Numbered from the stretch's first letter, positions 52,445 through 61,460 are shown. The stretch is DNA of 64,000 nt from Halosimplex halobium (GCF_051414055.1 NZ_JBLKNX010000012.1:62001-126000); one strand, 5' to 3'. Notes: generated from the letters alone by a model not told the origin. Numbers and translations: made by a program.

Positions 52445-53803
52445 ATGTCCGAGAACCGAGACACCGCACGAGGGAGCCAGATCACGACAGACTCGAACCG
52501 GATCCGCGAGTGGGGCGACGCCCACGACCGGGTGCCGGTCCGCTACGAGGAGGACGGCGAGACGCGACTCGGGCTGTACCGGGAGTCGGACGTCGCGGAC
52601 CGGCACAGCCGCCTCGACTGGGACGAGTTCGAGACCGAGCTGCGCGACCGGGAGATGGTCGTCGTCCGCCACGACGAGGAGACCGGCGACATGGACGTGG
52701 TCGAGCGCACGGAGGCGGTCGGCACCGCCGCGCTCTCCAGCGAGGAGGTCGAGGAGCAGCTGATCGAGGGCGAGACGATCGAGTCGGAGTTCACCGAGCG
52801 GGCGGTCGTCGAGCACACCGTCGTCGAGGAGGTGACCGTCGAGAGCGAGGTGGTCGACCGCGAGCTGGTCGAGTCCGACACCGTCGACGCCGAGCTGGTC
52901 TCCCGCGAGGTCGAGGACTGCGAGGTGACGAGCGTCGACACGACCGACGCGGGGATCGAGGCGATCGACACGTTCGGGTCCGGCACCCGGTCGGAGGTCG
53001 CCTGCGACGTGGCGGTCACGCTCGACGAGGGGTGGACGGTCACGAAGGAGAACGTCGAGCGGATCACCATCGAGAGCCGGGTCGTCCAGGCCGACGTGGA
53101 GGAGACCGAGACCGTCGAGTCCGACGCCGTCCGGGAGACCGTCGACATCGAGGGCGTCGAGCGCACCGTGCTGGAGGGGGAACTCGTCGACTCGCCCGAG
53201 ACGGCCCAGGTCGCCGTCGAGGAGGGCAACGTCGAGAGCCGGTTCCGCGAGGACGACGCCATCGAGACCCACCTCTTCCGGAGCCAGGTGGTCGAGGAGG
53301 ACGTGTCCGTCCGTCGCGAGGTGACCGGCGAGATCACCGACGCCGAGACGCTCTCCTCGGAGACCATCTCCCACGCGGCCGTCGAGAGCGAGATCGTCGA
53401 CGCAGAGGAGTACGACGCCGAGCTCGTCGTCGAGGACCGCGAGGCGGCGACCGGCGCAGCGGCGGGCGTCGAGGACACCGGGACGCTGGAGGCGGACGAG
53501 CCGGCGACCGAGGAGCCGGCCGCCGCCGAGCGGTCGGGAGCCGCCGACGACCCGGCCCGGATCGAGCCGACCGAGGACGACGTGGGCAAGACGGTCGTCA
53601 ACGCCAGCGGCGACGAGGTCGGGATGGTCGCCGCCGTCGAGAACGACCGGATGTACGTCGACCCCCACCCCTCGATCACCGACCGCATCCGGACGGCGCT
53701 GGGGTGGGGCAACGACGACGACGACACCTACCCCGTCGACGAGGACCACGTCGCCCGCATCGAGGACGACGAGGTCGTCCTCGGCGTCGACCGGCAGGGG
53801 TAG
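52445..53803 (+). CDS. Large acidic PRC-barrel protein with beta-repeat region
   Basis: The 452-residue protein has three parts. An N-terminal domain (about 20-90: DRVPVRYEEDGETRLGLYRE) is followed by a central region (about 95-355) of short strands with alternating Val/Ile and Glu/Asp (VEEVTVESEVVDRELVESDT), like DUF2382-type or beta-solenoid repeats. A Glu/Ala linker leads to a C-terminal PRC-barrel (about 380-450: DDVGKTVVNASGDEVGMVAA, DHVARIEDDEVVLG). There is no signal peptide or membrane helix. PRC barrels often tie proteins to ribosomes, photosystems or stress responses; here the role is unknown. A truncated paralogue tail lies at 50423. Confidence 0.75.
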   Translation: MSENRDTARGSQITTDSNRIREWGDAHDRVPVRYEEDGETRLGLYRESDVADRHSRLDWDEFETELRDREMVVVRHDEETGDMDVVERTEAVGTAALSSEEVEEQLIEGETIESEFTERAVVEHTVVEEVTVESEVVDRELVESDTVDAELVSREVEDCEVTSVDTTDAGIEAIDTFGSGTRSEVACDVAVTLDEGWTVTKENVERITIESRVVQADVEETETVESDAVRETVDIEGVERTVLEGELVDSPETAQVAVEEGNVESRFREDDAIETHLFRSQVVEEDVSVRREVTGEITDAETLSSETISHAAVESEIVDAEEYDAELVVEDREAATGAAAGVEDTGTLEADEPATEEPAAAERSGAADDPARIEPTEDDVGKTVVNASGDEVGMVAAVENDRMYVDPHPSITDRIRTALGWGNDDDDTYPVDEDHVARIEDDEVVLGVDRQG

Positions 53804-53809
53804 CTGGTA

Positions 53810-54202
53810 TCAGGCTGGTATCCAGGAGACGACGTCCGCCGACGGCGGCCCGGTGCCGGGCGGACAGCCGACCGTCGCGTTGCGGCGGGCGTTCGCCGGG
53901 ACGTTCTCGAAGGTGACCTGCCGGCGGGGGTCGGGACAGGCGACGCTGACGGTCGCGGAGACGAGCCCGGCGTCGCCCTCGTTGCGCAGCGTCACGCCGT
54001 AGTAGGTCGCATTCGCGCCCGATCCGCGCTCGTCGACCACGCTCGCGGTCGGCTCGGCCGCCGCCGCGCCGGCGAAGGCGTACCAGACGGCGAAGCCGAA
54101 CAGCCCGACGGTCAGCGCCACCGCGACGACCATCACGACCCGCTCCATCGTCGAGACGGCGGCCTCCTCGGGAGTGTCGTCGTCGCGTCCGGGCTCGCCC
54201 AT
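53810..54202 (-). CDS. TIGR02588-family protein
   Basis: The 130-residue protein has one N-terminal membrane helix (VVMVVAVALTVGLFGFAVWY) and an extracytoplasmic beta-domain (ATYYGVTLRNEGDAGLVSAT, GPPSADVVSWIPA). It is the usual partner of TIGR02587 proteins: its ATG shares one base with the upstream gene's TGA (TGATG), so the two are translationally coupled. The function is unknown. Confidence 0.82.
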   Translation of the reverse strand: MGEPGRDDDTPEEAAVSTMERVVMVVAVALTVGLFGFAVWYAFAGAAAAEPTASVVDERGSGANATYYGVTLRNEGDAGLVSATVSVACPDPRRQVTFENVPANARRNATVGCPPGTGPPSADVVSWIPA

Positions 54203-55023
54203 CAGAGCACCACCTCGCCGGCGCTGGCGCCGGTCGCGGCGGGGAACCCGAGGACGATAGTGAGCTGCACCCACTCGGCGACGCCGCGGCCGTTGAACTG
54301 GCCGAACCCCGCCAGGAGGACGACCGTGACGGCCAGCGCGACGGCGTAGGCGGTCGCCGCGGTCCCGATCTGGAGGAGGTGGGTGCGGCCCTCGATGCGG
54401 TCGCGGTGGCCGCGGAACTCCAGCTCGTGGAGGACGAGGTGAACGACGCCGACCGACAGGACGACGACGAGCGCGAGCCGCGGCCAGCCGGCGTTGCGCG
54501 CGATGACGACCACTTCCTCGGTGGGCGCCACCGGGACCGAGAGGAAGACCGCGCCGAGGGTGAACACGGTCAGGTTGTGCGGGAACGCCTCCTCCTCGAT
54601 GGGGGCGTCGGTCTGGCCGAGCAGGCGGTTGGCCAGCGCGGCGCCGAATCCGAACGGGACCACCAGGACGAGCGCCATCCGGACGACGGTCGAGGGGGAG
54701 TCTCCGAGCGTGACGACGCCGAACGCCAGCAGCACCACGAGCGCGGCGACGATACTCTGGGCCACCAGCTCGGCGAAGTCGGTGACGACCCGGAGCGTGG
54801 ACTCCCGTTCGTCGCCGTCCAGGCGGCGGAAGCCGACGCTGCGCACGAGCAGGAAGACGACGGCCAGACCGACGGCCGCGAACGCCACGAGGTGGGCGAT
54901 CGGGAGCCGCCAGCTGAGCCACCACGTCTCCATCGTCACCAGCATCGAGACGCCGACGACTAGCAGGGCGCCGGCGACGCCGCGGCCCTGCGTGCGCAGC
55001 TCCGCGAGGACTGCCTTCGACAT
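54202..55023 (-). CDS. TIGR02587-family integral membrane protein
   Basis: The 273-residue protein has about seven helices. It starts MSKAVLAELRTQGRGVAGAL and has METWWLSWRL, then FGFGAALANRLLGQ and PVAPTEEVVVIARNAG in the middle and VQLTIVLGFPAATGASAGEV at the C-terminus, as in the TIGR02587 (DUF2391) family. It is coupled to TIGR02588. The two proteins probably form a membrane complex (inference). Confidence 0.85.
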   Translation of the reverse strand: MSKAVLAELRTQGRGVAGALLVVGVSMLVTMETWWLSWRLPIAHLVAFAAVGLAVVFLLVRSVGFRRLDGDERESTLRVVTDFAELVAQSIVAALVVLLAFGVVTLGDSPSTVVRMALVLVVPFGFGAALANRLLGQTDAPIEEEAFPHNLTVFTLGAVFLSVPVAPTEEVVVIARNAGWPRLALVVVLSVGVVHLVLHELEFRGHRDRIEGRTHLLQIGTAATAYAVALAVTVVLLAGFGQFNGRGVAEWVQLTIVLGFPAATGASAGEVVL

Positions 55024-55167
55024 ACTCCCCGGTGGGCGGCCTCCGACAAATGAAGCCCCGTCGGTTACCGGCGAGCTGCCCGCGTAACGGAGGCCTACCG
55101 GCGGGACGGCCGTCGCCGTCGGGGTAGTGCTCCCCGGGCACCGGGGCGTCGTCGTCCGCGGACGCGC

Positions 55168-55434
55168 TCAGTCCTCCCAGACGAGCTCCAGGGAGAGTTC
55201 GGCCGTACAGCCGGAGCCCTGCACCTCGCCGGCGTTCTCCTCGACCTCGACGTCGTCCTCGTCGAGGTAGTTCGGGCAGTGGCCGTCCTCGATCACCTGC
55301 ATGACGGTGACGGTCGTCCCGCAGGCCGGGCAGTCGAGGGCGATGCCGTCCCTGTCCTTGAGGATCGCGTCGGGTCCGAGCGTCATCCGGGCGCCGCTCG
55401 GCGCGTCGTCGCTGGCGGTCTCGCTGTCTGTCAT
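55168..55434 (-). CDS. Small zinc-ribbon-type protein
   Basis: The 88-residue protein has CPACGTTVTVMQVIEDGHCP in the middle, with a later Cys in GSGCTAELSLELVWED, and an acidic C-terminus. The Cys spacing suggests an incomplete or divergent zinc ribbon. It is divergent from the GNAT gene. The function is unknown. Confidence 0.7.
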   Translation of the reverse strand: MTDSETASDDAPSGARMTLGPDAILKDRDGIALDCPACGTTVTVMQVIEDGHCPNYLDEDDVEVEENAGEVQGSGCTAELSLELVWED

Positions 55435-55514
55435 CGTGGCTCCGCTTGGGGTCCCCGCCGGAAAAGAGCCCGGTCGGCCCGACGTTTACGTGGTGGGCGG
55501 TCCAACCGGGATGT

Positions 55515-56264
55515 ATGGAGATCAGAGACGCACGGGCGAGCGATGCACAGGGGATCGCGGACACGGCGCGCGCGTCGCTGCGCGAGTCGTACGACTTCCT
55601 CGCCGACGGGACGATCGACGAGGTGGTCGAGGAGTGGTACGACGGCCAGCGGGTCGCCGACCAGGTCAACGACGAGGACAGCGCCTGGCTCGTCGCCGAG
55701 GACGACGACGCGGTCGTCGGCTTCGTCCAGGGCGTCCTGGTCGACGCCGAGCCGCCGGTGGGAGAGATCCACTGGTTGCACGTCGCGCCGGACGCCCGCG
55801 AGGAGGGGCTGGCCCAGCAGCTGCTCGGGGGGATCCAGGAGACCTTCGAGAAGCGCGGCGCCGGTCGGCTCCGCGGGACCGTCCTCGCCGAGAACGAGGC
55901 GGGCTGGTCGTTCTACGAGGCGGACGGCTTCGACCGCGTCGACGAGCGCGAGGTGACCGTCGCGGGCGACGCCTACGACGAGTACGTCTACGAGCGGGCG
56001 ATGGAGGAGGCGGCCGAGGACCTGGTCGTCGAGGCGGTCGAGACGCCGGCGGGGGAGCTGTTCGTGAACTTCAGCGAGGGCGAGCGCGGGTCGAAGGCGC
56101 CGTTCTACGCCACGTACCGGAGTCGCGACCTGGCCGAGCGGTACGGCTGGTACTGCAGCAACTGCGAGTCGGTCAGCACGGCGATGGACTCGATGGGCCA
56201 CATCGAATGCAACGACTGCGGGAACCGGCGGAAGGCGACCCGCTGGGACGCCTCGTACCTGTAG
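55515..56264 (+). CDS. GNAT acetyltransferase with C-terminal zinc ribbon (DUF5816-like)
   Basis: The 249-residue protein has an N-terminal GNAT fold (about 1-165): MEIRDARASDAQGIADTARA, IHWLHVAPDAREEGLAQQLL (acetyl-CoA loop variant), and VLAENEAGWSFYEADGFDRV. The C-terminal part (about 180-249) has YGWYCSNCESVSTAMDSMGH and IECNDCGNRRKATRWDASYL, a zinc ribbon seen separately as DUF5816 in haloarchaea. The fusion suggests the ribbon recruits an RNA, DNA or protein target (inference). Confidence 0.88.
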   Translation: MEIRDARASDAQGIADTARASLRESYDFLADGTIDEVVEEWYDGQRVADQVNDEDSAWLVAEDDDAVVGFVQGVLVDAEPPVGEIHWLHVAPDAREEGLAQQLLGGIQETFEKRGAGRLRGTVLAENEAGWSFYEADGFDRVDEREVTVAGDAYDEYVYERAMEEAAEDLVVEAVETPAGELFVNFSEGERGSKAPFYATYRSRDLAERYGWYCSNCESVSTAMDSMGHIECNDCGNRRKATRWDASYL

Positions 56265-56459
56265 GCCGACCCGGAACCCGTCCCGCCGCCGCTCGACCGC
56301 GAGATCGGCCGGTAAGGCGGACTTACCCCCGAAGGGTTTAGACGGGTCGCGGTCGTACCCAGGGAGAACGAATCGCCCGACGACGGCCGACTGCCGGGGC
56401 CGAGCGCGACCGAGGTGGTCCCGGACTGGCCGTCGACGACCGCGGGCGACCGCACACCC

Positions 56460-57188
56460 ATGACGCGCCCGAGAGACACCCAGGCGTCACTGTCTGATTC
56501 ACCGCTGGTACCGGCCGACCGGGCCGACGGCACCCGGCTCGACGAGGCCTCCCGCCGGGCGTGGTCGGAGGCAATGACCGTCCGGCCGTTCGGCGACGGC
56601 TACCTGGTCGACTGCGACGACGGGACCCACTACGTCCGGCTGGGGCCGAGCACGTGCTCCTGCGGCGATTCGCCCGCGGCGGACCGCTGTGAGCACGTCC
56701 GCCGGGTGGCCATCGAGATCAACCTGGGCAGGGTGCCGCCGCCCTCGGAGCGGACGGTCCCTTGCGCGGGCTGTGACCGTCAGGTCGCCGTCTCCGCGGC
56801 GGATTCGCCGCCGCCGCTGTGCGCCGAGTGTCGCCTGGAGCCGGGCGACCTCGTCGTCGACGAGGCCGGCGACGAGGAGACGCCGCTGCTCGTGGTGTCC
56901 GAACCCGGTCGACCCGCCGACGTGGTTGCGCTGCCCGACGACGACCGGTCGGTCGCCGACTACCCCGGCAACGACGGGTACGCGGCCGACGAGCCCGTCG
57001 TCGAGGTGGTGTACCCGCGAGCCGTCTCGACGGACCGGCCGCCGCGCCGGTACCGGTTCCCGCTCGCCCGGCTGGAGCGGCCCGACCGCGTCGACCGCCC
57101 GCCCGAACGCGACGGCGGCGCCCGCGGCGACCGGCCCCACGACGGGGCCGGTCGTGGCCGCGAAACCGCCGTCTTCGACGGTCAGTGA
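56460..57188 (+). CDS. SWIM zinc-finger protein
   Basis: The 242-residue protein carries a SWIM motif (CxCx-nCxH) in STCSCGDSPAADRCEHVRRV near 62-80, then a second Cys cluster VPCAGCDRQVAV and LCAECRLEPGDLVVDEAG. The C-terminus is acidic and Arg/Gly-rich. The first part resembles haloarchaeal SWIM proteins thought to bind DNA or proteins. There is no partner helicase nearby. Confidence 0.8.
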   Translation: MTRPRDTQASLSDSPLVPADRADGTRLDEASRRAWSEAMTVRPFGDGYLVDCDDGTHYVRLGPSTCSCGDSPAADRCEHVRRVAIEINLGRVPPPSERTVPCAGCDRQVAVSAADSPPPLCAECRLEPGDLVVDEAGDEETPLLVVSEPGRPADVVALPDDDRSVADYPGNDGYAADEPVVEVVYPRAVSTDRPPRRYRFPLARLERPDRVDRPPERDGGARGDRPHDGAGRGRETAVFDGQ

Positions 57189-57413
57189 CGGCGGAATCGC
57201 GGTCGAGCGGGATCTGTACATTCGCGACCGCCGAGGGCGCGCGGCGACCCGGGCGACCACTCCCGGCTTCCGGGCGAGCACCTGCGAGCGCAAGGAACAC
57301 CTTTACTGGCGCTGCCGCGGGGTAGCCCGACCCTTTCGGGGCCGTAACCCGGCACTTGCAACGGTGGGCTGTGTATACTATTGGGGGCGGGCGAGCAACG
57401 CGGAAGCACCCGA

Positions 57414-58058
57414 ATGAGCACTATCGTGAAAGCCACGCTACCGGCCGAGGAGTTCGCGCTCGCGGAGACGTTCGACGCGGTCCCGGCGGTGGAGTTCGAC
57501 GCGGTGCGGCTGGTCACGCACGGCACCGACCGCGTCGTGCCGCTGCTGTGGGCGACCGACGCCGACTCGACGGCGGTCGCGGAGGCGCTGGCGGCCGACG
57601 AGTCGACTGACGAGGTGGCTCTGGTCTCCCGACGCAACCACGACTCGCTGTTCCGGATGCGCTGGACGGCGGACGTCCGGTTCGTCACGCACGTCCTCGT
57701 CGAGGAGGACGGGGCCGTCGTCAGCGCGCGCGGCACGAGCGACGGCTGGACGTTCCGCGTGCTCTTCCCGGAGCACGACGCCGTCTCGTCGACCTACGCC
57801 GCCTGCGAGGACCAGGACGTCGACATCGACGTGACCCAGATCTACCACCTCGACGACGCACCCTCGCTGGGCGGGTTCCACCTCACCGACGAGCAGTTCC
57901 GGACGGTCCGGACGGCGCTGGAGCGGGGCTACTACAAGGTCCCTCGCGAGACGACGCTGGAGGAGCTGGCGGACGAACTGGACGTGTCCCACCAGGCGCT
58001 GTCCGAGCGGCTCCGCCGGGGACACCTCGCGCTCATCGAGAACGTCGTCAGCCCGTAG
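57414..58058 (+). CDS. Bacterio-opsin-activator-type HTH-10 regulator
   Basis: The 214-residue protein has an N-terminal ligand-type domain (MSTIVKATLPAEEFALAETF, MRWTADVRFVTHVLVEEDGA) and a C-terminal HTH-10 at about 165-212: ERGYYKVPRETTLEELADEL, DVSHQALSERLRRGHLALIE. This is the Bat-like architecture common in haloarchaea. A TATA-like tatactat lies near 57370-57380. Targets are unknown. Confidence 0.9.
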   Translation: MSTIVKATLPAEEFALAETFDAVPAVEFDAVRLVTHGTDRVVPLLWATDADSTAVAEALAADESTDEVALVSRRNHDSLFRMRWTADVRFVTHVLVEEDGAVVSARGTSDGWTFRVLFPEHDAVSSTYAACEDQDVDIDVTQIYHLDDAPSLGGFHLTDEQFRTVRTALERGYYKVPRETTLEELADELDVSHQALSERLRRGHLALIENVVSP

Positions 58059-58090
58059 CCGCCGGCGAAGGAGTCGGGACCGGGCGCGGC

Positions 58091-58570
58091 CTACTCGTCG
58101 GCGCCGGGCGTGGCCGTCGACTCGCCGGCCCGCGGGCTCCCGGCTTCGGCCGACCCCGGCGTGTGTTCCTCCCGCCCGTCCTCCGTCCGCGCTCGTCCGC
58201 TGTCCGTCTGCTCCTCCTCGAACTCCGACCAGGTGGACTGCTCTGTGTCCGACCGCCGCTTCCGGACGAGGTAGGCGGCGGCGCCCGTGGCGGCGACGCT
58301 CAGGAGGAGCAGGCCGACCTTCGACCCGCCGCCGTCGCCGTCGTCCTGATCGGCGGACGCTGGGCGATCGGTGGGCGCCGTGCGGTCGTCCGGTCCGGAC
58401 CGACCGCCCTCGGTTTCGCCCTCGCTGGCGCGGACGGCGACGGCCTCCTCCGCCAGGGCCTCCCGGACGCTCTCCTTGACCGGTTCGCGCACCAGTTCGG
58501 CGACGACGTAGCGCGCGCCGTCGGTCATCGCTTCGCGCTTCGAACTCGCGGATGACTGCTCTGTTGCCAT
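58091..58570 (-). CDS. Hypothetical single-pass membrane protein
   Basis: The 159-residue protein has an N-terminal acidic helix region (YVVAELVREPVKESVREALA), a disordered segment, one hydrophobic helix (VGLLLLSVAATGAAAYLVRK) and an acidic, Thr/Ser-rich tail. No domain is recognised. It converges on the HTH-10 gene; strong inverted repeats lie upstream. Confidence 0.65.
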   Translation of the reverse strand: MATEQSSASSKREAMTDGARYVVAELVREPVKESVREALAEEAVAVRASEGETEGGRSGPDDRTAPTDRPASADQDDGDGGGSKVGLLLLSVAATGAAAYLVRKRRSDTEQSTWSEFEEEQTDSGRARTEDGREEHTPGSAEAGSPRAGESTATPGADE

Positions 58571-58614
58571 GCGTTCCCGTCGAGTACCGCTGCGCCCGAT
58601 ACCGTTGGGCTTGC

Positions 58615-58647
58615 GGATACAGGGGGCCGAAACGCCCCCCCGTATCC
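58615..58647. promoter_or_regulatory. Strong bipartite inverted repeat upstream of the membrane-protein gene
   Basis: GGATAC-A-GGGGGC, then a 6-nt loop CGAAAC, then GCCCCC-CC-GTATCC: two nested 6-bp stems. It lies 45-77 bp upstream of the start at 58570. It could form an RNA or DNA hairpin or bind a dimeric protein. Confidence 0.5.
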
Positions 58648-58740
58648 CCGCCCTCGTCCATCGGCCGCTCCGCTGTCGCGGCTGTCCCCGGCGCCCCGCG
58701 GAAACCGGACGCAGTCGCAGACGCGATCCACCGTCGGTAA

Positions 58741-58762
58741 CGCTATCGTACCCGCGATAGCG
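58741..58762. promoter_or_regulatory. Second inverted repeat in the divergent spacer
   Basis: CGCTATCG-TACCCG-CGATAGCG, an 8-6-8 perfect inverted repeat between the divergent genes starting at 58570 and 58913. Confidence 0.5.
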
Positions 58763-58912
58763 GCGGGTTACCGGCGGCGGGTCGAACGGTGCGAACCCGG
58801 CCGGGAGAGCCCGCCGTCCCCGTCCCGTCCCCGATTTGGCACCCTGTACCGAACGCTCCAGCAGGAGAAAGGCTTTTAATAGTCGATGGATAATGAGAGG
58901 CTGTCACAACCA

Positions 58913-59281
58913 ATGTATCGCAACCAATCGTACGTCGAACCGACCGGCCAGCGCGGGCAGACGGTCGGTGACGCGGGGACGTACTACGTCAAACACGACT
59001 TCGGGGGGGCCGCGGAGCTGACGACGACGCTTGCACACGCAATCTCGGACGTGACCGGCGTCGACGTGACGGACACGGGCTTCACCCTCAACGACCACGT
59101 CGACCCGGAGGCGCTCGACCGCCTGTTCAAGCCGAAAGACGACGGGACCGCCCGGGTCGACGGCCACCTCTCCTTCACGATCTGGGGCTACCAGGTGACC
59201 GTCTACAGCGACGGCCAGATCGCCATCGTCCCGCCGAACCAGCCGCCGGCCCCCCAGCAGGGTCCGGGTCGCGGGCGGTAA
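58913..59281 (+). CDS. Stand-alone HalOD1 output-domain protein
   Basis: The 122-residue protein reads MYRNQSYVEPTGQ..., then ELTTTLAHAISDVTGVDVTD, LNDHVDPEALDRLFKPKDDG and HLSFTIWGYQVTVYSDGQIA, the HalOD1 pattern. An ATG at 58886 is in frame, but the TATA-like cttttaat at 58873-58880 is too close to it, so 58913 is preferred. HalOD1 is a haloarchaeal signalling output domain; alone it may bind a partner. Confidence 0.82.
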   Translation: MYRNQSYVEPTGQRGQTVGDAGTYYVKHDFGGAAELTTTLAHAISDVTGVDVTDTGFTLNDHVDPEALDRLFKPKDDGTARVDGHLSFTIWGYQVTVYSDGQIAIVPPNQPPAPQQGPGRGR

Positions 59282-59576
59282 CGACCCCCTCGTTTCGCGG
59301 TCTTTCTCTCGGGTGCGATTACTCCGCGGCCCCGGTAGTGTGCGCTGTCGGACCGCATCCCCGGCGTGGCGGCCGTTTCGTCGGTCGCGACGCTTGGAAC
59401 AGTCCCGTTTCCGGCGCGTAGCCCCGCCGAAACGCGGCGGCGTCGCTGAACGGTGGGTGCGATTTATGAACGGCGCGCGGGTCGTCCCGAGTGCAACGGC
59501 GGCACTCGCGGGGTCGCGCTGTGGTTCCGAACGCCCGAGCTCGCCGTCGGTACTGCACGTTCGCGGAGATCTACCC

Positions 59577-60740
59577 ATGAGCCAGACAGACCAACTCGTC
59601 AGTAAAGCGATCGAACTCCAGCGGAACACACTCGAGAACAGCCAGCGGGCCATGGAGCAGGCGGTCGAGCTGCCGCTCCAGCAGTCGGTGGCGCTCCAGC
59701 GCAACGCCGCCCAGCTCGTCCTCGACGGGCTGGAGATCGGCAACTGGATGGGCACCCGGAGCGTCGAGTTCACGCGCGACGCCCTCGATTCCTACCTCGA
59801 CACCGTCGAGAGCGCCGCCCGCGACACCTCGGAGCTGACCGAGCGCGGGATCCGGAGCGCGGAGACGGCCGGCCAGCGCGGCCTCGACTCCACCCAGCAG
59901 TTCGCGTCCGGGATGGCCGGCGACGGACAGGCCATACAGAACGCCGGGTCGCAAGCGGGGGCGCCGCCCGGCTACCGGACGCCGGCGGAGTCGGTCGCGG
60001 CGTCGAATCCGCAGTCGGTCCCGGCGCCGGCTCCGCAGGGAGCGTCTATCGGGGAGCCGCACGCGGGCGCCCCCGGCCCGAGCGGACACGCTCGGCCGGC
60101 CGCTCGGGCCCCGCAGCCACCGGCCCAGTCCCCGCAGCCGCCCGCTCAGCCGCCACAGCCCCCAGCGCAGTCCTCACAGTCGCATCAACCAGAACAGTCG
60201 CCGACGCAGTGGATCCCGTCCCAACAGCTGCCGACACAGGGGGCACCGGGCCAGGGACCGTCGACTCGACAGGTATCCACCCAGCAGCTGTCGACCCACC
60301 AGACTCCGATTCAGGAGACACCGCAGCAGTACTCCGATGGGACGCCGACGCAACAGTCGCCATCGGCGCAGACGACGCCGCAGCATCCGCCGACCCAGCA
60401 GGCTCCGACCCAGCAGGGGCCGACGCAGCAGGAGCCGACGCAGCAGGTCCCGCACCAGCGAGCGCCGGCGGAACAGCCCCCGCAGGGAGTGTCCCAGATG
60501 GGACAGCCGGCACCCCAGCCGTGGCCGCCGATTGCGACGGGAGGGACCCCGACGCCGGCCGGGCAGGCACCGACGGCCGAGCCTCGGCAGGTCGCCGAGC
60601 AGCGGCCGACCGCCGAGCAGCAGCGAATCACCGAACAGCCGCCGAGCGGCACGATGCAGGACAGCCAGCGGCCCACAGCCCAGCCCGCAGTCGTCGGCGA
60701 GAGCGAGCGCGAGGCGGAGCCGCCGGCCGACAACGCCTGA
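59577..60740 (+). CDS. Phasin-like protein with long Pro/Gln-rich tail
   Basis: The 387-residue protein starts MSQTDQLVSKAIELQRNTLE, followed by NSQRAMEQAVELPLQQSVAL and DALDSYLDTVESAARDTSEL: amphipathic helices (about 1-110) resembling phasins of polyhydroxyalkanoate granules. The rest, about 270 residues, is a low-complexity tail of Pro, Gln, Ser, Thr and Ala with PPAQ and PTQQ-type repeats (PTQQAPTQQGPTQQEPTQQV). No PHA synthase gene lies in the window, so granule binding is uncertain. No signal peptide. Confidence 0.6.
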   Translation: MSQTDQLVSKAIELQRNTLENSQRAMEQAVELPLQQSVALQRNAAQLVLDGLEIGNWMGTRSVEFTRDALDSYLDTVESAARDTSELTERGIRSAETAGQRGLDSTQQFASGMAGDGQAIQNAGSQAGAPPGYRTPAESVAASNPQSVPAPAPQGASIGEPHAGAPGPSGHARPAARAPQPPAQSPQPPAQPPQPPAQSSQSHQPEQSPTQWIPSQQLPTQGAPGQGPSTRQVSTQQLSTHQTPIQETPQQYSDGTPTQQSPSAQTTPQHPPTQQAPTQQGPTQQEPTQQVPHQRAPAEQPPQGVSQMGQPAPQPWPPIATGGTPTPAGQAPTAEPRQVAEQRPTAEQQRITEQPPSGTMQDSQRPTAQPAVVGESEREAEPPADNA

Positions 60741-60902
60741 GGGCGTTCCGCCGATCTAACGGCCGTTCGGTCGACGTACTGGCCGTTTCACCGTGACCGG
60801 TTCGGTGCGAATAGAGTAACCCGACGATACCCGTCGGCGACGGGCGTACTAGCTCGCCGATACTTATGCGCCGCGCCGGCCAAGCGCCGGTGGTGTCTCA
60901 CG

Positions 60903-61265
60903 ATGCAAGTTGTCTGTAAGGACGGCACGGCGATCCAGTGTACCGACTTCGAGGCGATCGACTCGGGCGTCCTGCTGTATCAGGACTCGCCCGGCCGCGA
61001 AACACGCGGCGAGGGGGAGGAAGAAGCGGAGGAGGAGCGCCGAGCCGCCGGGTTCGTCCCGATCACCGAGCTCCGGTTCGTCGTCCCCGACGAGATGCTC
61101 CAGGCGAGCGGCCGGGGCCAGCGGGCGCCCGCGCCCGAGCCCCGTCGCGGCGGCGCGCCGCCGGGCGCCCCGACCGGCCAGGGCGGCGGGATGGCCCAGC
61201 AACAGCAGGTCCAGGGGTTCCCCGGCGGGCAGTCCAGCGACCCCTACGGCCCCGGAAACCAGTAG
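60903..61265 (+). CDS. Conserved hypothetical protein with Gln/Gly/Pro-rich tail
   Basis: The 120-residue protein has an N-terminal beta-rich domain (MQVVCKDGTAIQCTDFEAID, AGFVPITELRFVVPDEMLQA) and a flexible C-terminus (GGGMAQQQQVQGFPGGQ). I recognise no named family. The flexible tail echoes the phasin-like protein just upstream. A TATA-like cttatgcg lies near 60862-60869. Confidence 0.7.
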   Translation: MQVVCKDGTAIQCTDFEAIDSGVLLYQDSPGRETRGEGEEEAEEERRAAGFVPITELRFVVPDEMLQASGRGQRAPAPEPRRGGAPPGAPTGQGGGMAQQQQVQGFPGGQSSDPYGPGNQ

Positions 61266-61460
61266 ACAACCACGCCGGTCCGGAACGCCCGCCGCTCTCA
61301 GTCACTGTCGACCCGAAGATACGCTCGACCACCCCGAAGCACGGTCCGGGGTCGTCTCCCCTTTCGAGTTCTCCCGCCGCGAGTCTTCGAGCGACGGCCG
61401 GCGCTATCGGGCGTCGAACGTCGGAGAACGGCGTCGAATCGGCGGTCGGTCGCGGCCGGT

